Assembly: GCF_020360975.1 (NCBI RefSeq)
Contig: NW_025408669.1
Span: 3,286,001 to 3,350,000 of the forward strand
Length of the DNA: 64,000 bases
Reading direction: 5' to 3'
Origin: Hirsutella rhossiliensis
Taxonomy: Eukaryota; Ascomycota; Sordariomycetes; Hypocreales; Ophiocordycipitaceae
Both the position numbers and the translations under genes were made by a program. Below the pieces are notes generated by a model. That model was not told the DNA's origin. It did not search any database and was given only the letters and a program-made list of their open reading frames with translations. Positions 45,054 through 56,387 of this stretch are shown here, one piece after another. Each line of letters opens with the position of its first letter. The stretch's first letter is position 1.

Positions 45054-47008
45054 GGCGACGGGCTCGGCTCTTGTTTTCCCTTTCTTGTTCCTGATCCCGA
45101 CCCTGGTCTCCTTTCTTTTGCGACGATGCCGCGGATGGCCTGCAAAGAGTAGCTTTTCCGAGCTAGATAAGCTATCTGCTTACTGCACCAAAGGGGGGCG
45201 TGGCTGCAGGGAGAGGTCAGGCAGCCCCGATATCGTGGCGGAGGAGATAAAGGAGAGAGGGACAGAGAGCAAAGGCAAGGAGTGGAAGAGCACGAGAGAG
45301 GGAAAGGAGGGCGGGCGTTGGGAGATGGCGGGACGGCTCGAGATAGACAGAGAGGGAAGAGAGTGCGAGTGAGGGAGAAAACTGGCTCCAGCCGGCGGCG
45401 GCGGCGGCGGGGACTCGTCAACTAATAAGGGAAAAAATACAAGCACAGCCAGCCAGCCCAAGGGGAAAGTGGGCGGGATAAAAGACCAACAAGCATCCAT
45501 TCAAGCTATACTCCTAAGTGCAGGTCCAGCAGGAGATGATGCTAGTGCCAAGCAAGGCCCGCCGGTCTGAGAGCTGGCAAAGGCCCATCCGACAAGCTCG
45601 GAGTGTCACTTAACGGCAAGGCTTGAGGAGAGACACGGAACTCCGCCACCTCGGACTGCCCCCTCCCCTACATCCCTCGATTGTAGGATCTCCCCCCCCC
45701 CCTTCTCTACGCCCGACGGACCGCCGATTGTCCGCCGGAGCCGCCGGCCGAACGAAGGGAGGGTCTGTACGACGTCGAGAAACGGGCTGGGGTGGAGAGA
45801 TGGTGAAGCGAGAGCGGTGAACTATATACGCTCACGCGAGAGCAAGGGTGGTTTTGGAAGCCAGCTCTTCTGGCTCGTTGAAACTGACGCAGGCCACCTC
45901 TAAACTCGGTACACTCGAAACCTCTCTGCAGCTACAACGGCCTCGGGTCCTCACCGAGGGAGCCTGTCGTGACCCCCAGGCTCTGGTCATTGTTCTACCG
46001 TCGTCATCAAATACGCAGTGGCCAGGGGGCTTATCCTCATTTATCTCCCTTTTTATTTTCTTTCGCGTCTTCCCGGACCCGCGTGACCAGAGAGTAGTAG
46101 AAACCAGGGGCCTCGGGTCTGTTGGTGGATATTCCTCCACCCTCCTCTCCGTCCGAACAGCCGGGGCGTCTCGTCGGGGGCCGTCGATGGGCGACTGACG
46201 GTCAAGCACTAACACCGCGCATCGGCTCACGTGCGCCTTTTTGTGACAAAGAAAAACCTCAACGACATGGCTGGGCAATTCCACACCCGTGGGGGCGGGA
46301 AGGGGGGGGTTTATATGTATCATGAGCCGGAAGGCCCGAGTCTGGACAGCCAACTCGAAGGGAACGACAGTCCGTTATGCTCACGTGGTAGAGTAGCGTC
46401 CCTTTTTCTGCTACCACGGCACCATGCCTCTCTGGCTGCGCATCCGGACATAGATGCATATGGAGTGGGAGTGGGAGTGGGAGTGGGAGTGGGAGTGGGA
46501 GAGAGAAGTGTAGAGCGCTAGAGTGTCATGTCCGACTGCCCCGGAGACTGCCGGAGCGGTTGGTGCCGCAGGCCAGGCCACGCGCTGCAAGGTCACGCCG
46601 CCATGCCAGTCCGAAGCGTCCTTTTTACCTAATAGCCGCATCCAACCCGATACTTGGGCCAAGTCCATGTACCGGGGACGCCATGCTGCGCGTGCATCCT
46701 GGCCTTGTAGCGGTACCGCGGGCACCGATGCACCCGGACGCATGGCGGAGTCAACTTTAGAGGAACCTGCGCCGCCAGGTCGGGTGGCTCCGGCTCTCGC
46801 CCGGCGTCGAGCTTGGCGGCCCCCGGTGCAAGCCGGCACTAGCCTGCCCCGGTGCCCCATGTACCGGTACTGTAGTGTATCTCTTTGGTGTATTGGCCGC
46901 CGCTGCTTAGGTGACGTTGTTATCTAGAAGGTTCCATGACGTGGCTCAGTAGCGAGATGTAGTAGGTAATTAGTTATCGCGCAAGTTCATGCAACATAAC
47001 TCTTCTCT
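45054..47008. other. Intergenic with hexanucleotide repeat
   Basis: About 2 kb between the arginase promoter and the PKS relic. A (GGAGTG)n tract of about six to seven units lies at 46,462-46,501. No supportable gene. Confidence 0.5.
46462..46501 (+). repeat. (GGAGTG)n microsatellite
   Basis: About 6.5 perfect hexanucleotide units followed by GAGAG. Not telomeric (fungal telomere unit is TTAGGG). Confidence 0.9.
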
Positions 47009-47700
47009 TTACGCGCCGCTATGTCTACGAGTTCCCCTTATCACAGCTGCCTGAGCCTCGGCACTGGGATTGGCAATTCCGAGAGTGCGACCCGATGAAT
47101 TCGTAGCTGTCCCGCGGATAACGGCTCGGATCGGATCCCCATCACAGATAGCGTCGTCAAGTCGCTTGAGAAAAACAGCATTTATTCCCTCAGCCTTGAC
47201 GTCGAAGCTGTGACTCTTGCCCGAGGCGGACTGTGTCATGTGCATTATGCCTACTTCCTCGTTATGCTCGGGGGAGAGCCACGGGTTCACCCCTCCCACG
47301 AGCATGCCATCGACTTGAAAACTATCCAAGTACTTGCAGGCTACATCCACCGACACCAGACCACCAGAGCAGGCGGTATCTACAGTGATGCTACGGAAGG
47401 GGGTTTGAATTAGCTTGGACCGATGACTTCGGGCATCAAGGTGCACACCAATAACACTGCCGCTGCGAACAACGCACCTCGGGCCACTCAGATTAAGAAA
47501 GTGGCTTATTCGATTGCTTAGACTAGACGAAGCAATACCAAGAGTAATAGAATCTGCTTTGTCCTGCCGGCAAGGTTGAACCGGGACGATGGTGGTTCAT
47601 TCATGGCGACACCACCTCGTTGGAGAAGATGCCCTAGTGCCGTGGGCGAGTTGCTGCGACCTGGCAGGCGGCAGACAATCCCGACGATGGCATCTGGCAC
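47009..47700 (-). pseudogene. Polyketide synthase beta-ketoacyl synthase relic
   Basis: Minus-strand remains of a highly reducing PKS. The upstream part (from about 47,700) reads AIVGIVCRLPGRSNSPTALG and NEPPSSRFN, the KS entry; then [20 protein letters not shown]; then, after a plausible intron (GTGCGTTG donor to CCGTAG acceptor), the active-site segment [20 protein letters not shown] with the nucleophilic Cys, FDVKAEG, and [20 protein letters not shown]. Roughly 80-100 KS residues between SSRFN and the LSNRIS segment are missing, and everything after [15 protein letters not shown] is gone: no AT, DH, ER, KR or ACP domain lies in the window. So this is an internally deleted and truncated fragment. 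Loss of the rest of the gene, not RIP, looks like the main lesion. Confidence 0.8.
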
Positions 47701-48708
47701 TTGACTGTGGTGAGCCTGGCTATTCGAAACCCCACTCCTCTGCTGTCACATTATATATGGGATGCTGTTATTCCACAGGGCGCTTAGCTCGAGCCCAATG
47801 GATACAGTATGACAACGTCTCACGTCTAGACACTCGACGCCGCTGAACCGGTCTGACCAAACCGTAACTGAATTCCCAAATGCACTCGTCCCGGTATTGC
47901 GCGAAAACAGGACGCCGGTTACTTGGGATCGCAGCCGTTTTGCACGTCGACACACCGTTTCTCTAAAATTACCCGAATCCGGCGTTTGCGCTTTACACTT
48001 CCATGGACGGAAGATCGCGCTTACAGCCTCGAATCTCGTCGGATACTTTAGGCTTCATTGTGGCACAGACGCAGGTTACCCTGCCAATCAGTCGGATGCT
48101 CGCACGGAACAGTTTGAGAGAAATCTCCACCGCGGTCCGGAAAGCACTAATATCCCTGGACGAGAAATTTAGTGGCATGTTGGGGGACAAACCTGCGTTC
48201 GTTAGAACACCAGCAGACGGATGTTTCCAGGGTTGCAGGTTGTTCTACCCAAGTAACCTGACGGTAGCATAGATCTTCTCTATCGAAGAAGACTGTCTCG
48301 GTGCGGTCAGGGAGGATGCAGTGTTTCAGACCTACGCTGAGATAGTATAGGAAGCCAAGTGTGGCTGCCAACGCAGTATGATATCAGCTTTAAAGCCCGA
48401 CTCGATGGTCTGCAAGGCCAGATACATGAATCACAGGTACGACAGAGCTATCTACTCCAGTGAGATCGGGCAGGTATGGATACCCGGGATCGACCGTGGC
48501 AGATGCTTTCTCTAGTCGTGGACTGATCCACTACCTGTGGGGGAACGACCATGTGAATTTCATACTTGCGAATAGTGTCACTTTATGAATACTGTGCAAA
48601 TAGCTTAAGTCAGAGTTCTCCTAAGGTGTCTCTAGTGGTCAATCACCTTTGCCCAGTCGAGTCCGATCTTGCTCCTGCTCTTGAACCGTGACAAACCCTG
48701 GTGACCTC
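47701..48708. other. Decayed accessory DNA
   Basis: Lower GC than the flanking core genes, with broken short frames on both strands. Likely remains of the same secondary-metabolism locus, but no fragment is recognisable. Confidence 0.4.
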
Positions 48709-48918
48709 CTATTGCAAATTACGACAAAGAAAGGAAACTTGGGCTTCCAAAGCCTCGCGACTGTGCTTTCCCGTCGAAATATCCATATGTCCAATGTTCG
48801 GCATTGTGAGCAGCTGCTTCGGCTCCGCGAGCACGTCGTAGATTTGTGTCTTCTGCGGCTCCACTGGAGAGATCGAGTCGTCTTTGCCGTTCACGAGCGC
48901 TACTGGGGTCGGGGACAC
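48709..48918 (-). pseudogene. Alpha/beta-hydrolase C-terminal fragment
   Basis: A 69-residue minus-strand frame reads PTPVALVNGKDDSISPVEPQ, IYDVLAEPKQLLTMPN and IGHMDISTGK. That is the C-terminal acid-His part of an alpha/beta-hydrolase: GKDD with the catalytic Asp, and GHMD with the catalytic His. The nucleophile elbow (G-x-S-x-G) should lie upstream, at higher coordinates, but I find no intact frame for it between 48,919 and 49,600. Same strand as and about 1 kb from the KS relic; hydrolases or polyketide transferases commonly accompany highly reducing PKS genes, so the two may be remnants of one cluster. Confidence 0.55.
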
Positions 48919-50906
48919 AAAATGTGTAAGGCTAAAAGGTTGAAATGCCGCGAAGCGATGATTAATTAGTGCGTGCTAAGCGTGGTGGCCGGCATAAGAC
49001 CTGATAATATAATGTCAGTCTTTCTCGTGAGCTTACTAAAGTTAAACGTGTGCTCAATTCTTGTATCCTGTTCCCAGTCCGACCGGGCTTTCGTTCCCTG
49101 CCAGTTAAGATTTACAGCCATTTGTAGCATTCGCGAATACCAGACTCCAGTTGCTAAATTCCCAGACGGTTTGCGGCGAATAGTGGCTCTTAGCAAGCTC
49201 TCAGTGGCGATTAAACTGCGCCCCGCTGCTCATAGTTCCAAGGCCGGAAAAGGCCATGCGTGATAGCATACTGGATTCATGTTGCATAATCCCATCCTCT
49301 GATATGATCAAGTTGTGTCAGACTCGCTCCCGAGGGGCGTGAGCCTCGGTGCGGGTTGCCACGACTTGCGCCACCACACCTGTCATTACACACGTTCGTT
49401 TTCCCGAGTCTGGCAAATTGGGTGGCGCATGCCGCAGAAGTCGTGCCTCGAGAGGAAGAAGCCAAGGACCTTATGCCTTGCGGAACGAGAGGAAAAGAGG
49501 TGTCCCCGATCATGGCCGCCGCCTAGGGCCTGGTTCGTCCCCGCAGCTGGTGAATCAAAGCCGACACCGTCATTTTGGCTTGTGCCTTGACGGAAAAGGG
49601 TGTTCATCCTCCGCCGAATTCCACCGCCCCCGAGGTTGTGGAAGGGGAGTGAGTGTGTGCAGCATATAAACTTAAGGCAGCAGAGCCTTGAGCTTCAAGC
49701 ATCAGAAGGCGCTGTGTTACGTCGTCTTGGTTTGCTGATCCAGGTCACTGTAGGGGTAAGTACCTCTAGAATAGACCAATAAGGACGCCGCTTTATTCGC
49801 GGTACTGACTACGTGTGCCGGTAGGTAACAAGCACCACTGCTAAGCGAAAGTTCTAGCAACCATATTATACAGATCGCTATATTACTCTTCACAGCTGTG
49901 TCGTAATTAAGCTGCCTATCGCTTACTGTTCGTGACCCGTATCTGCTTCGTAGCTATTACGTACTACCTAACCTGGGCTGCACACACCTGGTTTCGTGTA
50001 CAGTAATGTAGACTGCAAGTGCATATCCGACCCCCCTCTTGCTTCCGGCGCCCCGTCCCGTCCCGTCCCGGCCCCTGGCCTCGGTCTCCGGTCAACAGGG
50101 CCATGGAGCGCCGAGGCTCCGAGAACTCCTCGGCCGAACCTCGCTCGACACGCCCACGCTGTCTGTACCACTGCCGACATGGCAACCCAGATCCTTACAA
50201 CTTGAGGATAGATAACATACCGGACAAGACTGAACAATGGCATCGCCGGCCACTTGTCCTCCGAGTCGAGTCTGGCATTCCCAAGCGATGTCATCACCTA
50301 CACGCGCCTTGGCCAAGATGCTCGTGCCACGAAGAAATCTCTCTCGACGAACGTCATGTTCGCCCCTGGACGACAAATCGCGCCCGCGCGGCGATCTCTC
50401 ACCAGACGCTCGGATATACATGTGCCGTGCAGACACGCAATCGGAAGAGGGTGGACGGTAGAGTAAAGGCAGGAATCTATCCTTGTCTAGCAAGCATGGC
50501 ATGCGGATGCCAACGAGGGAGTCGCAGGCACACCGTCCCCTATCAGCGATCAATACTGCCCTCCACCCGCCGCCGCTTGCGCAATTTTCCCGATCCTCCG
50601 CCAAGCTGAGCACGATGATCAGAAAAGGAGGAAAAAGACGCAGAAACAAAGAGTCTATCAAGCACTATGAGCCCTCCCCAGCCAAGTCGCCCCTTCTATA
50701 CCAGACATGATCCTCCCCACGGGGCCATATAATCCCTCATCGGAGCATGTGGCAAGTACATATGTCCACAGGGTACTTGCTGAGCTCATTTTGACTCTGG
50801 TACATGACTCGTTTCAGTCGTCATTCGTGTCGTCGTCGTGTCGTCGTCGTGTCGTCGTCGTGTCGTCGTCGTGTCTCGATTGGTCGTTGGTTGCAGAAAG
50901 GCGAGC
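48919..50906. other. Accessory/intergenic DNA, no supported gene
   Basis: Mixed low-complexity and decayed sequence. An 11-bp tandem repeat (GTGTCGTCGTC, four copies) at 50,827-50,870 lies just beyond the stop of the next minus-strand gene. No open frame with a recognisable domain. Confidence 0.45.
50827..50876 (+). repeat. 11-bp tandem repeat (GTGTCGTCGTC)x4
   Basis: Four perfect contiguous copies plus a partial fifth, without spacers, so not CRISPR. Positioned about 30-80 bp downstream of the stop codon of the acidic hypothetical protein, thus probably within its 3' UTR. Confidence 0.9.
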
Positions 50907-51896
50907 TCAGCTCGACTCCATCTCCATGATTTCCATGGTATAGTAGGGCAGCTCGCGCGCCAGCGATTTTCCATACGCGTAGTTGTCCTCGCCCGAGTCG
51001 GGCTCGTCGAGCTCGTCGATGCGCGGCTCGGGCGGGTCCTGGAACAAGAGGCTGCCGCGGTGCAGCCTCTTGCGCAGGCGGCGGGCGCTGGAGCCGACGT
51101 CGTTGACGTCGTTGACGTCGAGCGAGCCGGCCTCGTCGTTGTCCGAGTCACTGAGCTCGCTGTGGGTGCGCTTGCCGAAGCTGCTCGACATGCTCACGCG
51201 TCGGTGCCGTCGCAGCTCCTGGCGGCGCTGCAGGAAGGCCTCTTGGTCGTCGTCGCAGGGGTTGGGCGGGTCGCTTTCCGAGGCCTCGTTGCTGCAGTTG
51301 AGGTTCCGGAGGTCCTGCATCATGCGCCTGTCGAGGCCTTTGTGGCGCGAGGACCGCGACCGGCTTCGGATGGACTCGATTTCCGTGGGGAAGAGCACGT
51401 CGAGGCCCTCGCAGGCGCTGTCCATGGGGTCGACGTCCTCGATGACGAAGTCGCAGTCGAGGGCGCGCAGCGTGTTGGCCTGGACAGAGCGGGAGCCGGA
51501 GCCGGAGCCGGAGCCGGAGCCAGACGAATCTGAGGCTTGCGCCTCCGAGTCGTTGTCGTCCGAGTCGGACTCGCCAGAGACGTCGGCGGCGTACGAGGCA
51601 GGCAGGCTGCGGGCCTCGATGTCCGAGAACGAGTCGGATTCGTCGGCAGGGTCCGACGACGACGACGAGCGCGGGCTCAATTGCTCGGGCCCGAGCACGG
51701 GCTGGTAGCTGAAGTGGTGGCCGTTGCCGACGGGCTTGATGTTGGGGTCCTGCGACAGCGGGCGCGAGAAGCGGTAATGGTGATGATGGCGCTGCGGCTT
51801 GCGGCCCGTGGGGGTTTCGGGCGGTGACGTCGGGTTGGTGGCGCTGCGGAGCGGGCCGGACAGCTTGAGGCTCGGCCCTGGCTTAATCTTGGCCAT
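50907..51896 (-). CDS. Acidic Ser-rich conserved hypothetical protein
   Basis: 329 residues from the ATG at 51,896 (MAKIKPGPSLKLSGPLRS), preferred over an upstream in-frame ATG at 51,962 because the sequence becomes family-like from here. Long disordered segments rich in Ser, Asp and Glu alternate with short conserved-looking islands: HHFSYQPVLGPEQL, LRALDCDFVIEDVDPMD, LRNLNCSNEASESD, SSFGKRTHSELSDSD and a C-terminal KSLARELPYYTMEIMEME. A GSGSGSGSGS run comes from a (GGCTCC)-type repeat near 51,490-51,520. Basic clusters (RRLRKRLHRG) could act as a nuclear signal. No known domain; the island pattern suggests a scaffold or regulator with linear motifs. Confidence 0.7.
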   Translation of the reverse strand: MAKIKPGPSLKLSGPLRSATNPTSPPETPTGRKPQRHHHHYRFSRPLSQDPNIKPVGNGHHFSYQPVLGPEQLSPRSSSSSDPADESDSFSDIEARSLPASYAADVSGESDSDDNDSEAQASDSSGSGSGSGSGSRSVQANTLRALDCDFVIEDVDPMDSACEGLDVLFPTEIESIRSRSRSSRHKGLDRRMMQDLRNLNCSNEASESDPPNPCDDDQEAFLQRRQELRRHRRVSMSSSFGKRTHSELSDSDNDEAGSLDVNDVNDVGSSARRLRKRLHRGSLLFQDPPEPRIDELDEPDSGEDNYAYGKSLARELPYYTMEIMEMESS

Positions 51897-54157
51897 GATA
51901 TAGTTACAGGTCCAACTTTTAAAACGTATCCAGCGTTGGGGGCGATATATCCAAGCTTCCACCTCGCTCTCTCGCGCTCACTCGTCTTTCTTTTTGGCGG
52001 TCGACCTCTTGTTCTCGCCCCCCCAAAAGTCTGCCGCCTGCCTGGGGGAGGCCAAGAAACGTGATTATTATTCGCTTCTTCCCAAAAAGTCTCGAACCCG
52101 GGCGGGAGGGAGGGTGATTGGATTGAGCCGGCTGCAGCGTGTGGGGTAAAGGATGCGGGCGGCAAGACGCTGCTGCGCGGGGGAACCAGCGTTGCTTGCC
52201 GGCGAATTTTGGTGCTTTATTCTCTTTTTATTCCTTTTTTTTTCCTTTGCCTGACCATTCGACGAGACGGGCTGCTGTGGCATGTGATTTCGATGGGACG
52301 AGGCGCAACGTCAGGGAGTCAGAACCCAGAGAAGAAATCTCCAGCACGGAGAAGAGGAGATCCGGCTAGTGTTGGGGGGCATGATAGATGGAAGGCGAGG
52401 TAATGCTGGAGATCCTGGTCTGGTGCTGGCCCGAGATTCTCCGTCACGCGCGTCGTTGGATGGTGAAAGGGGCAAGAACAAAGTGCGCGAGAAAAGTGGT
52501 GGAAGAGACGAGGCACACAAAGGACGGAGGAGTATGAGGGGGGGGGTGGCTATTATGTATGGATGAATGAGCCAGCTTACCGACTCTCACACCTACTAAT
52601 TATAGCACGCCTTGTCAGAGATCTGCGGCCTGCAAAGGAGAGAGAAGCAGGACGGACGCTTGGACCTTGGATGCCAGCCCAGAGGGAGTGAGTCAAAAAA
52701 GGGGCATGGCCCATGATGGGGTCCGAATATTCGACTTCAACAAGAGCTCCCGCGCGGCGTCTCGCATCAGGATGGCAGGCTGTTTCAGACAACTGCAGCC
52801 CAAGGTCTGTTGGTGGCAGCCGAGACGATACGAGCTTGCGTGGGTGAGGCTGAGACTCGGGGGCCATGGCACGATTCCATCTTGTCCGCTCCGTCACTCG
52901 CCGGGGATACAATCATACGGGCCACTGCTTTGCTGTAGAGTATGGTACTCGTTATATCAGCACGCGTATATACAGTTTCAGCGTCTGAAGACGCAAGGAG
53001 CCATCTCGAGGCTCATATCCGTCAGTGCAACTTGTCGCTTTTATTATTACAGCCGTCTTCCCTGCAGGGGCGTTGTGGACCATCTTGGGCATCAATGCTC
53101 CTCTAAGCACCTTGCCTGTCCCGCGAGCCCCCCCCCTCCCCCGATGCCCAGTAAAAGGGCCATCAGACGAAAATTCTTTCAAGGGAGAGATGAGCCCGGG
53201 TCTGTTTTTCCTTTCGACATACGCAATGGCCTGTGCCCTCGATTTGCTGGATTGGGCCGCAGCGCTCAGACTGCGAGCATGAGCTGTCACTGGCAGCTTT
53301 TCTTTTTCTCCTTATTAGATGCAAAGGGAGGTTTGGTTCCCGCTCACGAGGCAGAAATATGAGAGAGAAGGAGTCGCACCAAGTGCCCACCAGCTGTCGA
53401 GATTTCAAGACTGGGTGGTGCATGGTGAGACCATGTCGCTGATGTGCTGTCCATGGCCCGCAGCCCAACCGGCTTCGAGGGTCCTGCAAACCGGTCAGGG
53501 GCGGAGGCGGTTTGCTGCCGCCGGCACCAGGGCAACATTTCTCAGAGTAAGCCGCAAGGCGTCACCACTTGCGGACAGTACTCGCGAGTCTCTTTTGTCC
53601 AAACCCACGCGGCTGGAGACCGAGACACATGAATCCCCCCGATTCGAGAGCGTATAGCGAAAGGTGTTGCGGGTGTCGATGGCCTACAGCATAGCGCTGG
53701 CGTCTTCTGCTGTTCCAAGCCAACGGGTGCATGTGTTTCCGCCAATCTCGACAGCTGCCATTGCAGCATCTGGACTTCTCATGCGGCCGATCGCAGGCCG
53801 CCTGGCGCGAAGCACGGATACTTGAAAAGGCCGTGTAGAAAGTTTTGGACAGATCTGTCCGATACCGGGTAGGTGGTCGTGGGCTGCCTTACTCATCAAC
53901 ATGGGCCGTCGGATTTTCCGACCACGCCCTTGCTTGTGGGGACCCGCCAGCGACCTTCATACTTCAATTGCCATCATCACCACCTCGACCTCCTTGGTGC
54001 CTCGATTCATCGTAGCACTTGCAGAAACGCCGGCTGCTGCACCTCCGGCGACAAAATCCCCGCCCCGAGCGTCCCGCGTATACCAGCCTCTGCCCCTCTC
54101 GGGCGCTGCCCGACCTCGGCGGCGGCCGACAGCACAACAGTCGATTGACCAGCCACC
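51897..54157. other. Long divergent intergenic region
   Basis: 2.26 kb between two divergent genes. Scattered open frames up to about 230 codons lack signal peptides, domains or splice logic. Probably two promoters and long 5' leaders. Confidence 0.45.
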
Positions 54158-56387
54158 ATGAACCCGGCTTCGGGCCAGGCTCCCCAGCAGGGCCAAGGGC
54201 AAGCTCAGCCCGGCCCTGCTGGTCAGCCAGCGCGACCTCCGCCCATGTACCACCCGCAGCAGATCCGAGCCTTGCCGATGCTGAGCGAGGAGGAAAAGAC
54301 CAAGTACGAGCAAGGCCTGAGAGGGTTGTGGAATAAGGCAAACAACTCGCCAGCCAATAGCCCCGACCAGCTCGCTGCCAGGCAGAAGATTATGGAGTTT
54401 TCCAAGATGCTCATCACCAAGATTCACCAACGGCGGAGTCAAGCTCAGGCGCAGCAGCAACAGCAGCAGCAACCACAGCAGCAACCACAGCAGCAACCGC
54501 AACAACAACCGCAACAACAACCGCAACAACAACAACCACACCAGCAAGGCGCACAGATCCCCCCCCGACCCCCATCCGCGCAGCAGAACACCTCGGGCCC
54601 GGCGACTGCGCAGGCTCAGATGCAACGGCAGCAACAGCAACAGCAGCAGCAACAGCAGCAAGCGCCGCCAGGCAGCACAAACGCTGCCCAAGGCGAAAAC
54701 AACGCATCAGGCATCACGACGGGCCAGGCACCGAACCCACCGGCGCCGGCAGCAGCAGCCCAACGGCCCAAGCTCCCCGACTCGATCCTGCAGCATGCCA
54801 GCAAGATCATGTTTCGCCCGCCAGTGCACATGGCGGAAAAGTCTCCCGCAGACATTGCCAAATGGACAGAGGAAATGAGAGATAGGTACGCCCGGGCCCT
54901 TTTCACCATGGAGACCAACAAGGGAAAGGTGGCCAGCATGGAAAAGGCCATCAAGGACAGATCCTCGGCCGGAAGGCCGCTCAGCGACGAAGAGCTGAGG
55001 CAGCTTCAGCTGCGTCGCGATCAGCAATTCAAGATCTACATGGACGCGAAAAAGTGGGTGGACGGCGTCCGAAGGCAGCACGAAATCCTCAACGCTCAAC
55101 AGGCAAATCAGAACGGGCCCGGCGGCCCTGTGACAGCTGCCCAACCATCGGACGCTACACAAGCGACAAGCACAAATGCCGCACAGAACAAACCGCATGC
55201 CACGGCGAACCAGGCCACTGCAGCGCCGCCTGTCAATGCCGCCGTCGAGGCAGCCAAGAACCAGCAGCAAATGGCCGCCGCCAACAGAGCTTCCCCCGTC
55301 ACCGGGACGACGACAGCACCCCAGCCACAAACGCGGCCTACGCTCAATACGGCGCAACCTGCCGCCCAGCAAGCACAGGGACAGGCTCAGGCGCAGGGCC
55401 AGCCACACAAATCGGAGCCAGCTCGGCCGGCACCCGTCAACACAGCGCTTGCTTCGTCCATGGCACAAACCCTCGCTCAAGCTCAAGCTTCTGCAACCCC
55501 AGCACAGGGAGCTGCACGGGTGCAAACACCGCAGTCGTCGACCCCGGCCAACACTGCCGCGGGGCCGACGCGAGCACTCAGCCACTCTGCTGCCCTCTCG
55601 CTTGCTAATCAGAGGGCCACCGGCACGCCAGGTAGCGCATCTATTCAGGGCCAGCAGCCCGGGGTTGGCACGCCCTCGTCGGCGGTCGCCGCAATGAACC
55701 CTAGCATCATGCAGCAACAACAGCAGCAAGGCCACCCCCACGCCCACCCTACACAGCAGCAGCAGCAGCAGCCGGCTGGTGGAATGACGGCCAAAATGCC
55801 TATCCCGAAGCAACTGCCTGAAAAGGCCACGGCGGTTCCTCAAGGAGTAGCAGTTGGCGGCGGCGTCAGTGCAGGGCGGCCGACCATGTCGCAAGGCTCT
55901 GGCACGCTCGGTGGCGTTATGAACCAGCCGCCCATGGCCCGGATCCCGGCATACAACCACGACGCCGAGGGCGACCACATTCTCAGCAAGAAGAAACTGG
56001 ACGAACTGGTACGGCAGGTGTGCGGAGGGTCTCCCGAGGGCCAAGAGGGCAACATGCTCTCGCCCGAGGTGGAGGAGGTAAGGGCCCGACTTGCTCACGG
56101 TGTGGGGCAGTCAACTGATGGTTTCGCAGAACGTTCTCAACATGGCCGACTCGTTTGTGGACAACGTGCTCCACACCGCATGCCGCAACTCCAAGGAGCG
56201 CGGGTCCAAGGTGCTCGAGATTCGTGACATCCAGCTGGTGCTGGAGCGGACGTACAACATCCGCGTGCCGGGCTACTCGTCGGACGAGCTCCGCACCGTC
56301 CGCAAGGTGCTTCCTTCGTCGGCATGGATCGCAAAGATGAGCGCGGTGCAGGCTGCCAAGGTGATGCCAGGCAAGGGGGACATTTAG
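54158..56387 (+). CDS. TAF12: TFIID/SAGA subunit TAF12
   Basis: Histone-fold subunit that pairs with TAF4 in TFIID and with Ada1 in SAGA. Two exons, 54158-56077 and 56130-56387, with a 52-bp intron; 725 residues. The last 130 residues are the H2B-like fold: [20 protein letters not shown], then exon 2 [40 protein letters not shown] and a C-terminal [20 protein letters not shown]. The first 600 residues are Gln/Pro/Ala-rich with CAA/CAG-encoded polyglutamine runs (about 98-130 and 158-168). Residues 40-90 contain a conserved-looking helical segment ([20 protein letters not shown]). The intron lies inside the histone fold. Confidence 0.94.
54448..54663 (+). repeat. CAA/CAG polyglutamine-coding repeats in TAF12
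   Basis: Two tracts (54,448-54,543 and 54,628-54,662) of mixed CAG/CAA codons, the first interspersed with CCA/CCG proline codons in QQQPQQQP order. Potentially length-variable between strains. Confidence 0.85.

Noticed and set aside
46462..46501. Telomere-like repeat indicating a chromosome end
   Set aside because: The unit is GGAGTG, not TTAGGG, and core genes lie on both sides.
46523..46927. 134-codon plus-strand frame near the PKS relic
   Set aside because: Cys/Arg/Pro-rich random-looking translation without family features.
50827..50876. Direct repeats as a possible CRISPR array
   Set aside because: Units are 11 bp and contiguous with no spacers; the genome is eukaryotic.
52667..53362. 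231-codon plus-strand frame in the intergenic region before TAF12
   Set aside because: No signal peptide, domain, or compositional bias expected of a gene; low-quality residues such as runs of PPPPPMPS come from a C-rich stretch.
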